64,000 nucleotides of DNA from Haloarcula vallismortis ATCC 29715 (GCF_000337775.1 NZ_AOLQ01000065.1:1-64000), one strand, 5' to 3'; counted from the stretch's first letter, positions 26,208 through 34,071 are shown. A program made the numbers and translations. Notes: generated by a model not told the origin, from the sequence alone.

Positions 26208-26660
26208 ATGGCGTCGAACCAGTCGAAGCAGTCCAAGCGCTACACGGTCGAAATCAGCGACCCGAAACTCCGCGAACATCTCGACTCGGCGGAGAACAAG
26301 TCTGAGACGATTCGAGACGCCATCCGAACGGAGGCGACCGCGGACGGCACGCTGCGGATGGCGGACCTCTCAGACGACGAGCTAACGGCCTACGAGTGGC
26401 TGGACGAGCAGGGCGGCCGGGTGGAGTTGGAGACGGCAGAGACGCACATAGCCCAACTCACCCAGGTAGAAAAGAAGCTGGTCCGCCGGAACCTGCTCAG
26501 ACCGCTCAGCGCGATGGGACTCCTCGAAGCGGACACCCGCATGTGGGGAGTCGACCTCGTGACGATCGCGCCGGTCGAGTGCGGATTCTGCGAGGCGGAC
26601 ATCCCGCCGAACCGCGTGGACGAACACATCTCGGAAAACCACTCGTGGGGTGGTCGATGA
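26208..26660 (+). CDS. RHH-like DNA-binding protein with C-terminal C2H2-type zinc site
   Basis: A 150-aa protein. The N-terminal strand-helix segment KRYTVEISDPKLREHLDSAE, followed by KSETIRDAIR, resembles ribbon-helix-helix regulators. The middle has a helical region (LVRRNLLRPLSAMGLLEADT) and the C-terminus CGFCEADIPPNRVDEHISEN ending near a final His, a C2H2-like site. It stands directly behind the TTCATAA repeat cluster, so it may bind there and control the early genes. Confidence 0.55.
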   Translation: MASNQSKQSKRYTVEISDPKLREHLDSAENKSETIRDAIRTEATADGTLRMADLSDDELTAYEWLDEQGGRVELETAETHIAQLTQVEKKLVRRNLLRPLSAMGLLEADTRMWGVDLVTIAPVECGFCEADIPPNRVDEHISENHSWGGR

Positions 26661-27010
26661 TGTCGACCGACGCAGCTGGTCCGACCTCGCAACCGCTGGC
26701 GGACCAGATCCACGACGAACTCCGCGGGCGGACCTCGCCCGAGGAAGCCATCACGTCGGCCGAACTGTCTGAGAAACTCCAGATCGGCGACGGCGAAGCG
26801 AGCCCGAAAACGCGGGAACTCATCAAGGAGGTCATGATCGACCGCGACCTCCCGATCGTCGCCAGCAACTCCGGCTACTACGTCGCCACGACGACGGCAG
26901 AAATGGAGGAGTACTTCGAGACCTTGGATTCGCGGATTCAGGGAATCAAATCGCGCAAGCAAGACCTCGCAGCGGCGTTCAACCGCCGACGCTACGGAGG
27001 TGAGAACTGA
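26657..27010 (+). CDS. Winged-helix-like protein
   Basis: A 117-aa protein overlapping the previous gene by ATGA. ITSAELSEKLQIGDGEASPK, followed by TRELIKEVMIDRDLPIVASN and GYYVATT, reads as helix-turn-helix plus wing, the arrangement of small winged-helix domains used in phage and plasmid primase or repressor proteins. A basic tail (RIQGIKSRKQDLAAAFNRRR) follows. Could serve in replication or transcription of the element; no closer assignment is possible. Confidence 0.5.
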   Translation: MMSTDAAGPTSQPLADQIHDELRGRTSPEEAITSAELSEKLQIGDGEASPKTRELIKEVMIDRDLPIVASNSGYYVATTTAEMEEYFETLDSRIQGIKSRKQDLAAAFNRRRYGGEN

Positions 27011-27234
27011 TGCCGTCCTGCGATGCCTGCGGAGCGCACGTCTCACGGCGCTACTACCGAGTTCGCAAAGGCCGGGACGGCGATCTACACGGCTGCCCGT
27101 CCTGTGCCGACCCGGCGACTATCGAGCGGCAGGCGGCAGGACTCGACACGCGCTACCGCCAGCGAAAGACGCCCGACGGCGAAGACATCCCGAGAGACGC
27201 GGTCGCGACCGACGGAGGACAGCGCGATGACTGA
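27010..27234 (+). CDS. Zinc-ribbon protein (74 aa)
   Basis: MPSCDACGAHVSRRYYRVRK plus GCPSCADPATIERQ form a zinc ribbon of a type common in haloarchaeal mobile elements (DUF7563-like). The start is directly on the previous stop (TGATG). Confidence 0.6.
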   Translation: MPSCDACGAHVSRRYYRVRKGRDGDLHGCPSCADPATIERQAAGLDTRYRQRKTPDGEDIPRDAVATDGGQRDD

Positions 27235-27799
27235 CAAGCCAACTGAATCCATGAGCGAGAACACCGACAGCGACGGGCGTACCGGCGACTACGAGCAGAA
27301 GCGTGACGAACTGAACGAGGGGCTGCTGGAGGCCTACGCAGCCGGGTTCGCAAAGGCGAAAGAGGTCTACGACATCGAGCGAGGGGCGACTGACGTTCGC
27401 ACGCTGATGCAGATCGAGGCCATCACGGAGAGCCACTATTACTACTGGGACGGGCGGACGAAGCCGCTGACGCACTGGCTTCGTGACCAGTTCGACCTCG
27501 ACGACGACCAGCTCGTCACCGACGGCGGGCAGGACTTAGACGACTTCACGACGCCAGCAGAGAAGCACCTCGAAGGCGAGACGGAGGTCGAGTTCCAGTG
27601 CGGGGTCGCAGCGAGCAACCACATCGACCCGTCAGATCCGGAGTACTGCGACCACGAGCCCGAAACTATCGAGCTGGACGAACCGGCCTACATCGACGAA
27701 AACAACCGCATCCACGTTCCGGGCCGACCGGTCGAGTGCCCCGAGTGCGGGAATCCAGTTGAGCACGAGTTCAACGGCGTCCGGGTGATCTTCGCATGA
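27227..27799 (+). CDS. Hypothetical acidic protein with C-terminal zinc ribbon-like motif
   Basis: A 190-aa protein. The first 90 residues are helical (EQKRDELNEGLLEAYAAGFA). Later come CGVAASNHIDPSDPEYCDHE and a last ECPECGNPVEHEF. The start at 27,227 overlaps the previous gene by 8 bases. No family recognised. Confidence 0.5.
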   Translation: MTDKPTESMSENTDSDGRTGDYEQKRDELNEGLLEAYAAGFAKAKEVYDIERGATDVRTLMQIEAITESHYYYWDGRTKPLTHWLRDQFDLDDDQLVTDGGQDLDDFTTPAEKHLEGETEVEFQCGVAASNHIDPSDPEYCDHEPETIELDEPAYIDENNRIHVPGRPVECPECGNPVEHEFNGVRVIFA

Positions 27800-28041
27800 A
27801 CGCGGCTGTCAGTGACCGGGAGGAAGTGTCGGAAATCCTCTCACGTGAGTTCAACGACCGCATCTACACCGTCGAGGACGACGTGATCTGGGTGAGTGGA
27901 ACAAACGCACACTGCGCGACAGTCGCCCGAAAGATGGCCCGGATGCTGGCTCACTGCCATGATATCCCGACGAGTCTCGTCTACGACGATGATGCCGTCG
28001 CACACGGCGGGGTCCAGTTCAACTGGGGTGAGTCGGCATGA
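27796..28041 (+). CDS. Hypothetical protein (81 aa)
   Basis: Small mixed alpha/beta protein with ATGA overlaps on both sides. Contains FNDRIYTVEDDVIWVSGTNA and ARKMARMLAHCHDIP. No family or motif recognised; called on overlap and codon pattern. Confidence 0.45.
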   Translation: MNAAVSDREEVSEILSREFNDRIYTVEDDVIWVSGTNAHCATVARKMARMLAHCHDIPTSLVYDDDAVAHGGVQFNWGESA

Positions 28042-28517
28042 CGGGCATCGATTGGCCCGCTCGATTCGACCGAACGCCGGCCAGTCGTCGCGAACCGAAC
28101 CGGGACTTCGAGGCGTCGCTCGCACAGACGACGAAGGACATCGCGACGGAGATGGATCGTCTCGACCCCGAGGAGTGGCGTGCATCCATCGGCAACTCAC
28201 ATACGAAGACGAACACGTTGCCACGAGCCAATGCCAACCCGGACGATCCGGGCTTCGTCCTGCGGTGGACGAAGGACGGCCAGCAGTTCGCGGCGGCGTG
28301 TGACCGCTACTCGCGGCTCCGAGACAACGCTCGCGAGGTCTACCTGTGGGTTCACGAGACCCGGATGCGGGGGAACCGAGCAGTCGTCCCGGCGAGCATC
28401 GTCGATGAGCATCTCCGCGGCCGGTGGTACGATGTCGACAGGAGCGAAGTCACGTGCGCCCAGCTGCGGTGGTCGGAGATTCTCGACCCGGCCATCGTCG
28501 GAGGTGGTGAGCAGTGA
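28038..28517 (+). CDS. Hypothetical protein (159 aa)
   Basis: A soluble, charged protein with an N-terminal helical part and a central region DPGFVLRWTKDGQQFAAACD. Last gene of the first overlapping cluster, directly before an inverted-repeat region and the core-only recombinase. No family recognised. Confidence 0.45.
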   Translation: MTGIDWPARFDRTPASRREPNRDFEASLAQTTKDIATEMDRLDPEEWRASIGNSHTKTNTLPRANANPDDPGFVLRWTKDGQQFAAACDRYSRLRDNAREVYLWVHETRMRGNRAVVPASIVDEHLRGRWYDVDRSEVTCAQLRWSEILDPAIVGGGEQ

Positions 28518-28518
28518 G

Positions 28519-28546
28519 TGTCCGAGAACTGGTGGAGTCTCGGACA
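28519..28546. repeat. Inverted repeat upstream of the core-only recombinase
   Basis: TGTCCGAGA and TCTCGGACA pair perfectly (9 bp, 10-base loop). The inner bases can pair differently (GAACTG with CAGTTC), so two exclusive hairpins are possible. Just downstream, 28,553-28,578 has a near-direct repeat of CCCGAAT-GACT. It may be a terminator for the early cluster, or a crossover site for the recombinase at 28,633. Confidence 0.5.
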
Positions 28547-28632
28547 GTTCACCCCCGAATTGACTCCCGAATCACTCCCCAGACCAGTCGAACAGTGCCG
28601 AAACTGACCGCGAAACCAGCCAACCGGACACT

Positions 28633-29235
28633 ATGAACACGACAGAACACGACGATCGCGACGGCAGGAAAGTATGGCTCTCGAACGACGAAGTGGAACT
28701 GCTGCTGGAGACGGCATCGGGTCCGTCCCAGCGACTGGCGTTCGCGCTGGCCGCTCGGTGCGGCCTGCGCTCCGAAGAGGTGACGCGAGTGACGGACAAC
28801 GACGTAGTCGACACAGACGCGGGGCCGATGCTGCTGGTCCACGAGGGCAAGGGAGACAAGTACCGCGAGACACCAATCCCGGCGAGTCTGAAGAACACGA
28901 TCGAGACGGCCGCGGAGTATCGTGCCGAATCGGACAGCCATCCCATCGTGACCTCGCAAAGCTCGCAGGTCGGCGTCACGACGCGAACTCTCCGGCGCTG
29001 GATAGGGACGGCCCGCGAAGAACTGGCGGAATCTGAGGACCCGCGCTGGTCCTATCTGACGATGCACGACCTCCGGCGAACCTGGGCGACCTCGCTCAAG
29101 GGCGCGGAGGTGGACGCACTGCTGGTCTGTGACTGGGGCGGCTGGGAAGATCTCGAAACGTTCCTCGACGCCTACCGCGGGACCTTCTCGCCAGACGTAC
29201 AGGCCCGAGAGCGGGAAAAGGTGGGATGGCTCTGA
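28633..29235 (+). CDS. Core-only tyrosine recombinase
   Basis: A 200-aa protein consisting only of the catalytic domain of the XerC/D-phage integrase family. It has R46 in AARCGLRSEEVTRV, a beta-hairpin Lys near residue 75-77 (GKGDKYRETPI), H145 and R148 in MHDLRRTWATSL, and Y181 in FLDAYRG. It lacks the N-terminal SAM-like DNA-binding domain and the usual second His is replaced within CDWGGWED. It is distinct from the full-length integrase at 52,645, so the element has two recombinases. Possible dimer resolution or inversion function. Confidence 0.75.
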   Translation: MNTTEHDDRDGRKVWLSNDEVELLLETASGPSQRLAFALAARCGLRSEEVTRVTDNDVVDTDAGPMLLVHEGKGDKYRETPIPASLKNTIETAAEYRAESDSHPIVTSQSSQVGVTTRTLRRWIGTAREELAESEDPRWSYLTMHDLRRTWATSLKGAEVDALLVCDWGGWEDLETFLDAYRGTFSPDVQAREREKVGWL

Positions 29236-29591
29236 TGAACGGGTGGACCTATCCCGGATGGATGCAGGGCAGCGACAACGAGGCGATCCGAGACGACGAT
29301 CTCGGTGACGCGAGCGAGGTGTACGAAGTCGAACCAACGGCGAACTCAGACTTCCGGATGTCCGGGGAGTCGTTCGACGCGTACGCCGAAGAGATCCAAG
29401 CACGGTGGCGCGTCGACGAGATCTACGGCGGGTCCGTCTATCTCGCCGGGTTCTGGAAAGGCGAGTCCCGGAAAGCGTCGACCGGTGCGAGGCTCGATCC
29501 CGACAGCGCTCGCCAGCTCGGGCAGGCGCTGATTCGGGCGGCAGAGTACGCTGACCGGCAGGCTGCCGACGGAACGGAGGGTTCTGAATAG
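29235..29591 (+). CDS. Hypothetical protein (118 aa)
   Basis: Starts on the recombinase stop (TGATG). The second half has WRVDEIYGGSVYLAGFWKGE and a helical end DPDSARQLGQALIRAAEYAD. The pattern is known to me from small haloarchaeal mobile-element proteins, but I cannot name a family. Confidence 0.5.
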   Translation: MNGWTYPGWMQGSDNEAIRDDDLGDASEVYEVEPTANSDFRMSGESFDAYAEEIQARWRVDEIYGGSVYLAGFWKGESRKASTGARLDPDSARQLGQALIRAAEYADRQAADGTEGSE

Positions 29592-29770
29592 TGCCGCCGT
29601 ACAAGTGGCGAGACAGCAAGTTCGCCTGTCCCGACTGTGGCGGCGCTACTAAGGTGAAATGCGGGCCGGACCACATGACCGCGATGCGCTGTGAGTCGTG
29701 CGACTGGGGGCGGACTTTCGACGCACCGACGATCGAGGAACAGCCGCGTGACGTGCTGGAGGAACGATGA
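29591..29770 (+). CDS. Zinc-ribbon microprotein (59 aa)
   Basis: GTG start overlapping the previous TAG. FACPDCGGATKVKCG and MRCESCDWGRTF form a complete zinc ribbon. Overlaps the next gene by ATGA. Confidence 0.55.
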   Translation: MPPYKWRDSKFACPDCGGATKVKCGPDHMTAMRCESCDWGRTFDAPTIEEQPRDVLEER

Positions 29771-29922
29771 CCGACGCTACGCCCGTACCGGAGTGTGAAA
29801 AGTGCGGTCAGGAAATAAACGGACAGTGGCATAGCTACGGAGCGGACTACTATCATCCTGATTGCGACCCTAATCCGGAGCGACGGGCCGAGGACTGTCC
29901 CGATCTCCTGAAACAACCATGA
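29767..29922 (+). CDS. LIM-like zinc microprotein (51 aa)
   Basis: Cysteine pairs CEKCGQEINGQW and HPDCDPNP are followed by a third Cys in EDCPD. The CxxC...HxxC spacing resembles half a LIM finger. Overlaps both neighbours by 4 bases. Confidence 0.5.
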   Translation: MTDATPVPECEKCGQEINGQWHSYGADYYHPDCDPNPERRAEDCPDLLKQP

Positions 29923-30062
29923 CCGGAAATACGCCGAAAGATGACGACACGAGCCGCCTCCCCAAAGTCTTCAATACCGCCCGAAAGCGGAATCTTCGGG
30001 CTATCTTCTTCGGCGAGCGCCCGGAGGAGATGCGCAACGACGGCACGGAAACAGATCAATGA
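29919..30062 (+). CDS. Hypothetical microprotein (47 aa)
   Basis: A basic/acidic mixed peptide (PKVFNTARKRNLRAIFFGER) without cysteines. Called only because it fills an otherwise continuous chain of ATGA overlaps. Confidence 0.4.
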   Translation: MTGNTPKDDDTSRLPKVFNTARKRNLRAIFFGERPEEMRNDGTETDQ

Positions 30063-30403
30063 TGTACCTACCCACTCGTGATAGCGCCCACAGCGTTGAC
30101 CGCACACTATCGGACGTGATTTTCCAATCGCTCCGAGACGGCCGCACTGTTGAATTGGTCAACGGAGACAGCGCCCTGATGATAGAGATAGACGGCATCT
30201 CAGTGGCACCTATCGCCGCGGAGTCGTTCGACTACCCGCTGCATAGCTATGATTTCAACGAGGATGCCTACGACCTCGTGACTGAGTGCCTGGACAGGAA
30301 GCGCAAGCGGCGCTTTGAGCGGCGGAAAAAGAAACTCGCAACCGAAAACCATGCCAGTATCGAAGGGTCCGATTCCGGCAAAGGAACGGAGGACTCGTCA
30401 TGA
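30059..30403 (+). CDS. Hypothetical protein (114 aa)
   Basis: Contains a beta-rich N-terminal half (GRTVELVNGDSALMIEIDGI) and a strongly basic helical end (CLDRKRKRRFERRKKKLATE), which suggests nucleic-acid contact. The Met at 30,059 overlaps the previous stop; a second ATG follows at 30,062. Confidence 0.45.
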   Translation: MMYLPTRDSAHSVDRTLSDVIFQSLRDGRTVELVNGDSALMIEIDGISVAPIAAESFDYPLHSYDFNEDAYDLVTECLDRKRKRRFERRKKKLATENHASIEGSDSGKGTEDSS

Positions 30404-30534
30404 CGTGGTGCAAAAGCTACGGCTGTCGAACGAGCGCGACTGAACGAACTGAGTACTGCGTAGAGTGCGTCCACCTGCTCGCACGAGGGCCTTCGTGGCC
30501 GCCTACGAACGCCGATGGAACGGAGGATACGTGA
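30400..30534 (+). CDS. Zinc-type microprotein (44 aa)
   Basis: MTWCKSYGCRTSATE plus YCVECVHLLA gives four cysteines in a short frame overlapping the previous stop by ATGA. Confidence 0.45.
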   Translation: MTWCKSYGCRTSATERTEYCVECVHLLARGPSWPPTNADGTEDT

Positions 30535-30535
30535 A

Positions 30536-30715
30536 ATGATTGGGGAATTGGTCAACAGTTTGATTGGCGAATCTGAACCTATCCTTGAGGGTATTTCGGC
30601 GGGTCCACCATGCCCCGAGTGCGGGGAGCGGTCGGACCCCAGCGAGATAGAAACGGAACTCGTTGGGACCGGACTGAAAATGTTCCGCTGTCCAAAGTGT
30701 GGTGAGTTGATTTGA
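30536..30715 (+). CDS. Zinc-ribbon protein (59 aa)
   Basis: The helical N-terminus (MIGELVNSLIGESEPILEGI) is followed by CPECGERSDPSEIE and FRCPKCGELI. ATG at 30,536 is one base after the previous stop; an ATG at 30,515 is also in frame. Confidence 0.5.
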   Translation: MIGELVNSLIGESEPILEGISAGPPCPECGERSDPSEIETELVGTGLKMFRCPKCGELI

Positions 30716-30873
30716 ACCCCGAGAATACGCCCAAGCCGGTTAGTATCGACAGAGAGGACTATGTGCAGGAGTGCGACTATTGCGGAAATGACGTTTACCC
30801 GGCTCATGAGAGCGCGAAAGGGGCAATCTGTCGAACGTGCCTACGGGATATCGGAGTAGGTGACAGAGTGTGA
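30712..30873 (+). CDS. Zinc-finger microprotein (53 aa)
   Basis: A TTG start at 30,712 overlapping the previous TGA is inferred from the chain of overlaps. It contains CDYCGNDVYPAHESAKGAIC and then CRTC-type spacing (ICRTCLRDIG). Confidence 0.4.
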   Translation: MNPENTPKPVSIDREDYVQECDYCGNDVYPAHESAKGAICRTCLRDIGVGDRV

Positions 30874-31130
30874 CTGAGAACACTCCGTCCCAGACGACGG
30901 AAAAGCTCGGCTACTGGATTCGGAACGGGCCGGACGAAGATAACCGCTCACTGCTTGAAACGGCGGTCGGGATCTTGCTCTACTGGCGAACTTGGGTAGC
31001 AGGATGGGGATATCTCGCGTCGATGATGGGCGCGTTCACACTAATCGAGGCTCTCGGTACTGCTGCTGCGCCGATAGTGATGGTTTTAGGAATCGTAGTA
31101 GACCGGTTCTGGAGATGGCACGAACAATGA
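30870..31130 (+). CDS. Small membrane protein (86 aa)
   Basis: GTG start overlapping the previous stop. A polar N-terminus of 30 residues precedes two hydrophobic helices (LLETAVGILLYWRTWVAGWG and LIEALGTAAAPIVMVLGIVV). Last plus-strand gene before the regulatory switch. Confidence 0.55.
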   Translation: MTENTPSQTTEKLGYWIRNGPDEDNRSLLETAVGILLYWRTWVAGWGYLASMMGAFTLIEALGTAAAPIVMVLGIVVDRFWRWHEQ

Positions 31131-31138
31131 TCGACTGG

Positions 31139-31336
31139 TTAGGCCTGGTCGCCGAGCCGTTCGATGCGCCATTCACCGTCGTCGACGCGGCTGATGGCGA
31201 CTTGTGGTGTATCGGTCAGTTCTCCATTTTCATCCAGTAGCCCTTCGAGTTCGATATCGTCTCGGGGCAGCTCGACACCGACTTTATCGCCAGATGAGTT
31301 CGAGCCGATGCGACGTAGTTGGTGGATGTTCGCCAT
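31139..31336 (-). CDS. AbrB-like small regulator
   Basis: A 65-aa protein on the minus strand. MANIHQLRRIGSNSSGDKVG, followed by VELPRDDIELEGLLDENGEL, is the swapped-hairpin (SpoVT/AbrB) pattern seen in many small haloarchaeal regulators. It is transcribed away from the structural operon, and the 148 bases between are rich in dyads, so it probably controls that operon or itself. Confidence 0.6.
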   Translation of the reverse strand: MANIHQLRRIGSNSSGDKVGVELPRDDIELEGLLDENGELTDTPQVAISRVDDGEWRIERLGDQA

Positions 31337-31484
31337 ATGAGCGGCGGCGAGACGGTATCCCATAAGGATACCGGGCGGCCAGCCACTCGGATATCCGAGC
31401 GGAACGCCATTACGGACACTTATACCAGACCGTCTGGCCGACGCGCCTAACCCGCGGCGAAGCCGCGGGGGAGTACCCCTACCC
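31337..31484. promoter_or_regulatory. Divergent promoter/operator region before the structural operon
   Basis: It holds a hairpin at 31,354-31,372 (GGTATCC around CATAA), a perfect 14-bp palindrome CTCGGATATCCGAG at 31,386-31,399, and a TATA-like ACTTATACC at 31,419-31,427. A perfect 8-bp GC-rich hairpin with loop GAA at 31,451-31,469 would lie in the 5' leader of the operon. This is the most ordered regulatory site of the element. Confidence 0.6.
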
Positions 31485-31664
31485 ATGTCAACCAGACGGG
31501 CCGGCGGCCAGAATCCGCCGGACAGCGCGGGCGAGACCGCGCAACGACCGTATCGTATCGATTGGCACAACGTCGACGAGCGCCGCCGCGAGCGAGCCCA
31601 CCAGGAAGCCGCTGGCGCGAGCCGCGATCTTCCCGCCAGGGAACTGGTCGGAGGTGGCGTGTGA
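31485..31664 (+). CDS. Hypothetical hydrophilic protein (59 aa), first of the structural operon
   Basis: Very polar Arg/Glu/Ala-rich peptide (WHNVDERRRERAHQEAAGAS), no motif. ATG follows the leader hairpin by about 16 bases and the stop overlaps the next start. Confidence 0.45.
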   Translation: MSTRRAGGQNPPDSAGETAQRPYRIDWHNVDERRRERAHQEAAGASRDLPARELVGGGV

Positions 31665-31780
31665 TTGAGACAGCCGTCGCGATGGCTCTCTCTGGCAGTG
31701 TCCTGGGCGGCCTCGTGCTCGCCGTCGGGACCTACGTCGACGACGATCAGATTCGGGCCGCGCCAGGAGGTGGCGCGTGA
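31661..31780 (+). CDS. Single-helix membrane microprotein (39 aa)
   Basis: GTG start in a GTGA overlap. One membrane helix (AVAMALSGSVLGGLVLAVGT) and a short acidic tail, reminiscent of small virion or envelope peptides. Overlaps the next gene by GTGA. Confidence 0.5.
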   Translation: MIETAVAMALSGSVLGGLVLAVGTYVDDDQIRAAPGGGA

Positions 31781-32121
31781 GACTCGTTCTCCTCGGGGGC
31801 TACGCCTCAATCACGGCGGTCCTGGCGACCGCAGACTGGGCCGGCCTCTCCGCACTGGTTATGGCTGCCCCCATCGTCACCGCGGCGCTGTACCTCGGCG
31901 GCCGTCGATTTGTCGGCCACCTAACCGAGCGCGCTCAGCAGAACCTCGACGAGCGCGGCTCGGCTCACACACTCGCGACCGACGGCGACGGCCGATCTCG
32001 TCGCGAGCAGCTCATCGACGGGATCGAGGAGCACGGCAGCGGGGCGGTCCGCGACGAGGCGCTTCTGAACGAACTCGAAACCACGGCTGGCGACCGGAAC
32101 ACCGCCACTCCTAATCAATGA
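31777..32121 (+). CDS. Two-helix membrane protein (114 aa)
   Basis: GTG start in GTGA overlap. Two N-terminal helices (about residues 2-20 and 24-42) and a hydrophilic cytoplasmic half with LTERAQQNLDERGSA. It precedes the surface protein by a 4-base overlap, the same order in which pleolipoviruses place their small membrane protein before the spike, though no sequence match can be claimed. Confidence 0.55.
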   Translation: MRLVLLGGYASITAVLATADWAGLSALVMAAPIVTAALYLGGRRFVGHLTERAQQNLDERGSAHTLATDGDGRSRREQLIDGIEEHGSGAVRDEALLNELETTAGDRNTATPNQ

Positions 32122-33593
32122 GTAAACGACAGACAGTGATCGCGCTCGGGATGCTGGTGCTGGTGGCAGCGTCGCCACTCGCCGGCATCGCGGCCGCGGC
32201 GAACTTCAACAGCAGTGTCGCACAGAATCCGGAAGTAGAGGTCGACGTGACCAAGTCCACGCACGAAATGGGCTGGTCGGCGGAGCAGTATGAGGCCGAC
32301 AACGGAGAACTGAAATCGATGAACGCGCGGTTGAACAGTAGCGTCGAGAACCCGTATTCGTACGCCCTGGACGGCGTCAACGAAACGGACTACGGCGCGT
32401 TCCCACACGCCAAATCGGACACCTCAGCACTTGAGGCGGTCGAGTGGACGAAGGATATGAGCGGCTCCGCCGGGACGGGGACCATCGCGGACACGAGTCC
32501 CGAACCGGGCGTCGACGCGGTCTCGCTCTCGACGAGCTCGCAGGCCAGCGGCGACGTGGCGAAGTTCACGATGGGCAACTTCTCCGTGACCTCGGACGCC
32601 GAGAAGCGAATGCTTCAGGTCGGTATGAACATCAACACGCTGGAATCCGGCGCGACCGTCGAGGTGCGCGCGGTCGATGCTGACGGCGACTACGTCAGTG
32701 CCACGGCGAACCCGTCCCAGACCGGCGGCGAGGAGCAGATCGCCTCCGCGACTGGCGACGGCTACATGTTCCAGCGACAGGTCGGCAAGATGGCCGTCAG
32801 CGGCTCCGGTGACGGCACGATGGGCGAGATTCAGAAGACCGTCGTGGTCGTCTCCGACGCGAACGCTGACGTGGATATCTACGCGCTGAACGCCGACAAG
32901 TTCGGCAAGTGGGACTTCGGAACCCAGCGCATCGACACGGATGGCGACGGTGAACTCGACGATTCCGAAACCGTCTACGAGGTCAACGAGTCCAACGCCG
33001 GCACTATCTCCGTGACTGGTCTGGACACGCTGGGTAGCACGTTCGACGATGCGCGGCTGAACGACGTGACCGTGCCGATGCTGTTCGAGGCAAGCGAACT
33101 CGAATCCGAAGACACGCTGTTCGAGTTCTCCGCAGCTGAGGGCTACCCGAGCTTCGACAGCCGTGTCGACGCCTACTACCGACTCCAGCTTCCGGAATCC
33201 TACGACCTCTCGTACAGCAACGCGGAGCTGAAGGACACGGTCGAGATGCCCGACACCCGGTACCAGACCGTCGAATACGCGGAGGGCACGGGCGACACGG
33301 AGATGACGAACATCTCCTCGTGGACGGATAAGACCGGCTCCTACGGTACGCAGGGCGCGAACGTCTCGGTTGACAGCACTGTCAGCGTCGGGACGAACAT
33401 GGTCATCCACTACGACTACGTCATCACGAGCGACGAAAAGCAGGAACTCCAGTCCGACACGACCGACAGTAAGGGCGGCGGTGTCCTTGGCGGCGGCTCC
33501 GGCGGCATCGTCGACACGATCGTCAGCCTCCCCGGCGCGATCATCGGCGGACTGCTCTCGTTCGTCACCGGGCGCAAGATCGGGGTGTTCTAA
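32118..33593 (+). CDS. Secreted surface protein, spike-like (491 aa)
   Basis: A classic signal peptide (TVIALGMLVLVAASPLAGIAA, cleavage near residue 27) is followed by a long acidic ectodomain. A calcium-loop-like TDGDGELDDSE lies near residue 275, and there are several N-glycosylation sequons. The C-terminus has a glycine hinge (GGGVLGGGSGG) and one hydrophobic segment (TIVSLPGAIIGGLLSFV). This plan fits a membrane-anchored virion spike or vesicle surface protein. Placed between membrane proteins in the operon. It could equally be an S-layer-like coat protein. No catalytic motif. Confidence 0.6.
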   Translation: MSKRQTVIALGMLVLVAASPLAGIAAAANFNSSVAQNPEVEVDVTKSTHEMGWSAEQYEADNGELKSMNARLNSSVENPYSYALDGVNETDYGAFPHAKSDTSALEAVEWTKDMSGSAGTGTIADTSPEPGVDAVSLSTSSQASGDVAKFTMGNFSVTSDAEKRMLQVGMNINTLESGATVEVRAVDADGDYVSATANPSQTGGEEQIASATGDGYMFQRQVGKMAVSGSGDGTMGEIQKTVVVVSDANADVDIYALNADKFGKWDFGTQRIDTDGDGELDDSETVYEVNESNAGTISVTGLDTLGSTFDDARLNDVTVPMLFEASELESEDTLFEFSAAEGYPSFDSRVDAYYRLQLPESYDLSYSNAELKDTVEMPDTRYQTVEYAEGTGDTEMTNISSWTDKTGSYGTQGANVSVDSTVSVGTNMVIHYDYVITSDEKQELQSDTTDSKGGGVLGGGSGGIVDTIVSLPGAIIGGLLSFVTGRKIGVF

Positions 33594-33597
33594 GCCA

Positions 33598-34071
33598 ATG
33601 GCAGAACTGGATTTCGGGGATGGAAGCCCGAACTCTGTCCTTAACGGGACGATTAACTTCCTGAACAGTGGCGGCTCGCTCGGCAAGCTGCTCCAGGGGT
33701 CGATCTTCGGGGTCGGCCTCTCAATATCCCAGGGCGGGATCAACTTCATTCAGTCAGTGTTCGCACTGCTGGTGAGTCCGCTGGACTCCGGCGCGGAACT
33801 TGTTCCGGCGTTCTTCGAGGCGACGGTAATTGAGCCGCTCGGCGTGCTGACAGCGGGCGCAGAAGCGTCTGCTATCGGCATCGCCAACCAGTTCGGTCCG
33901 TTCGCACTCCCGGCAGCCATGGTGACCGTCTTGGTGACGTTCTTCATCATGATTCAGTTCCTCGAAGAGGAGGAGACGCCGGACTTCATCGCCATTCCGG
34001 GCTTCCCGGATATTCCGGATATCGGCCCGCTGGCGGTCGGAACAGACGAAGAGAAGGGAGAGGACGAATAA
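33598..34071 (+). CDS. Two-helix membrane protein, family member 1 of 4 (157 aa)
   Basis: A hydrophobic region at about residues 31-60 (IFGVGLSISQGGINFIQSVF) and a transmembrane helix near 98-120 are followed by an acidic tail with IPGFPDIPDIGPLAV. The next three genes share the layout: amphipathic/hydrophobic helix, a loop with Pro and aromatic residues, a middle AI-rich stretch and a C-terminal helix. Function unknown; probably a structural or pore-forming component. Confidence 0.55.
   Translation: MAELDFGDGSPNSVLNGTINFLNSGGSLGKLLQGSIFGVGLSISQGGINFIQSVFALLVSPLDSGAELVPAFFEATVIEPLGVLTAGAEASAIGIANQFGPFALPAAMVTVLVTFFIMIQFLEEEETPDFIAIPGFPDIPDIGPLAVGTDEEKGEDE

Noticed and set aside
25984-26208. 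74-aa plus-strand frame over the TTCATAA repeats
   Set aside because: Its codons coincide with the repeat cluster and the sequence is basic and low in acidic residues. The regulatory reading is better, although the ATGA overlap at its start is suggestive.
28549-29916. 455-aa minus-strand open frame
   Set aside because: Runs antisense through the recombinase and zinc-ribbon genes, strongly basic, no motif; a shadow.
32424-33749. 441-aa minus-strand open frame
   Set aside because: Antisense to the signal-peptide surface protein and composed of Val/Arg/Asp repeats typical of antisense haloarchaeal DNA.
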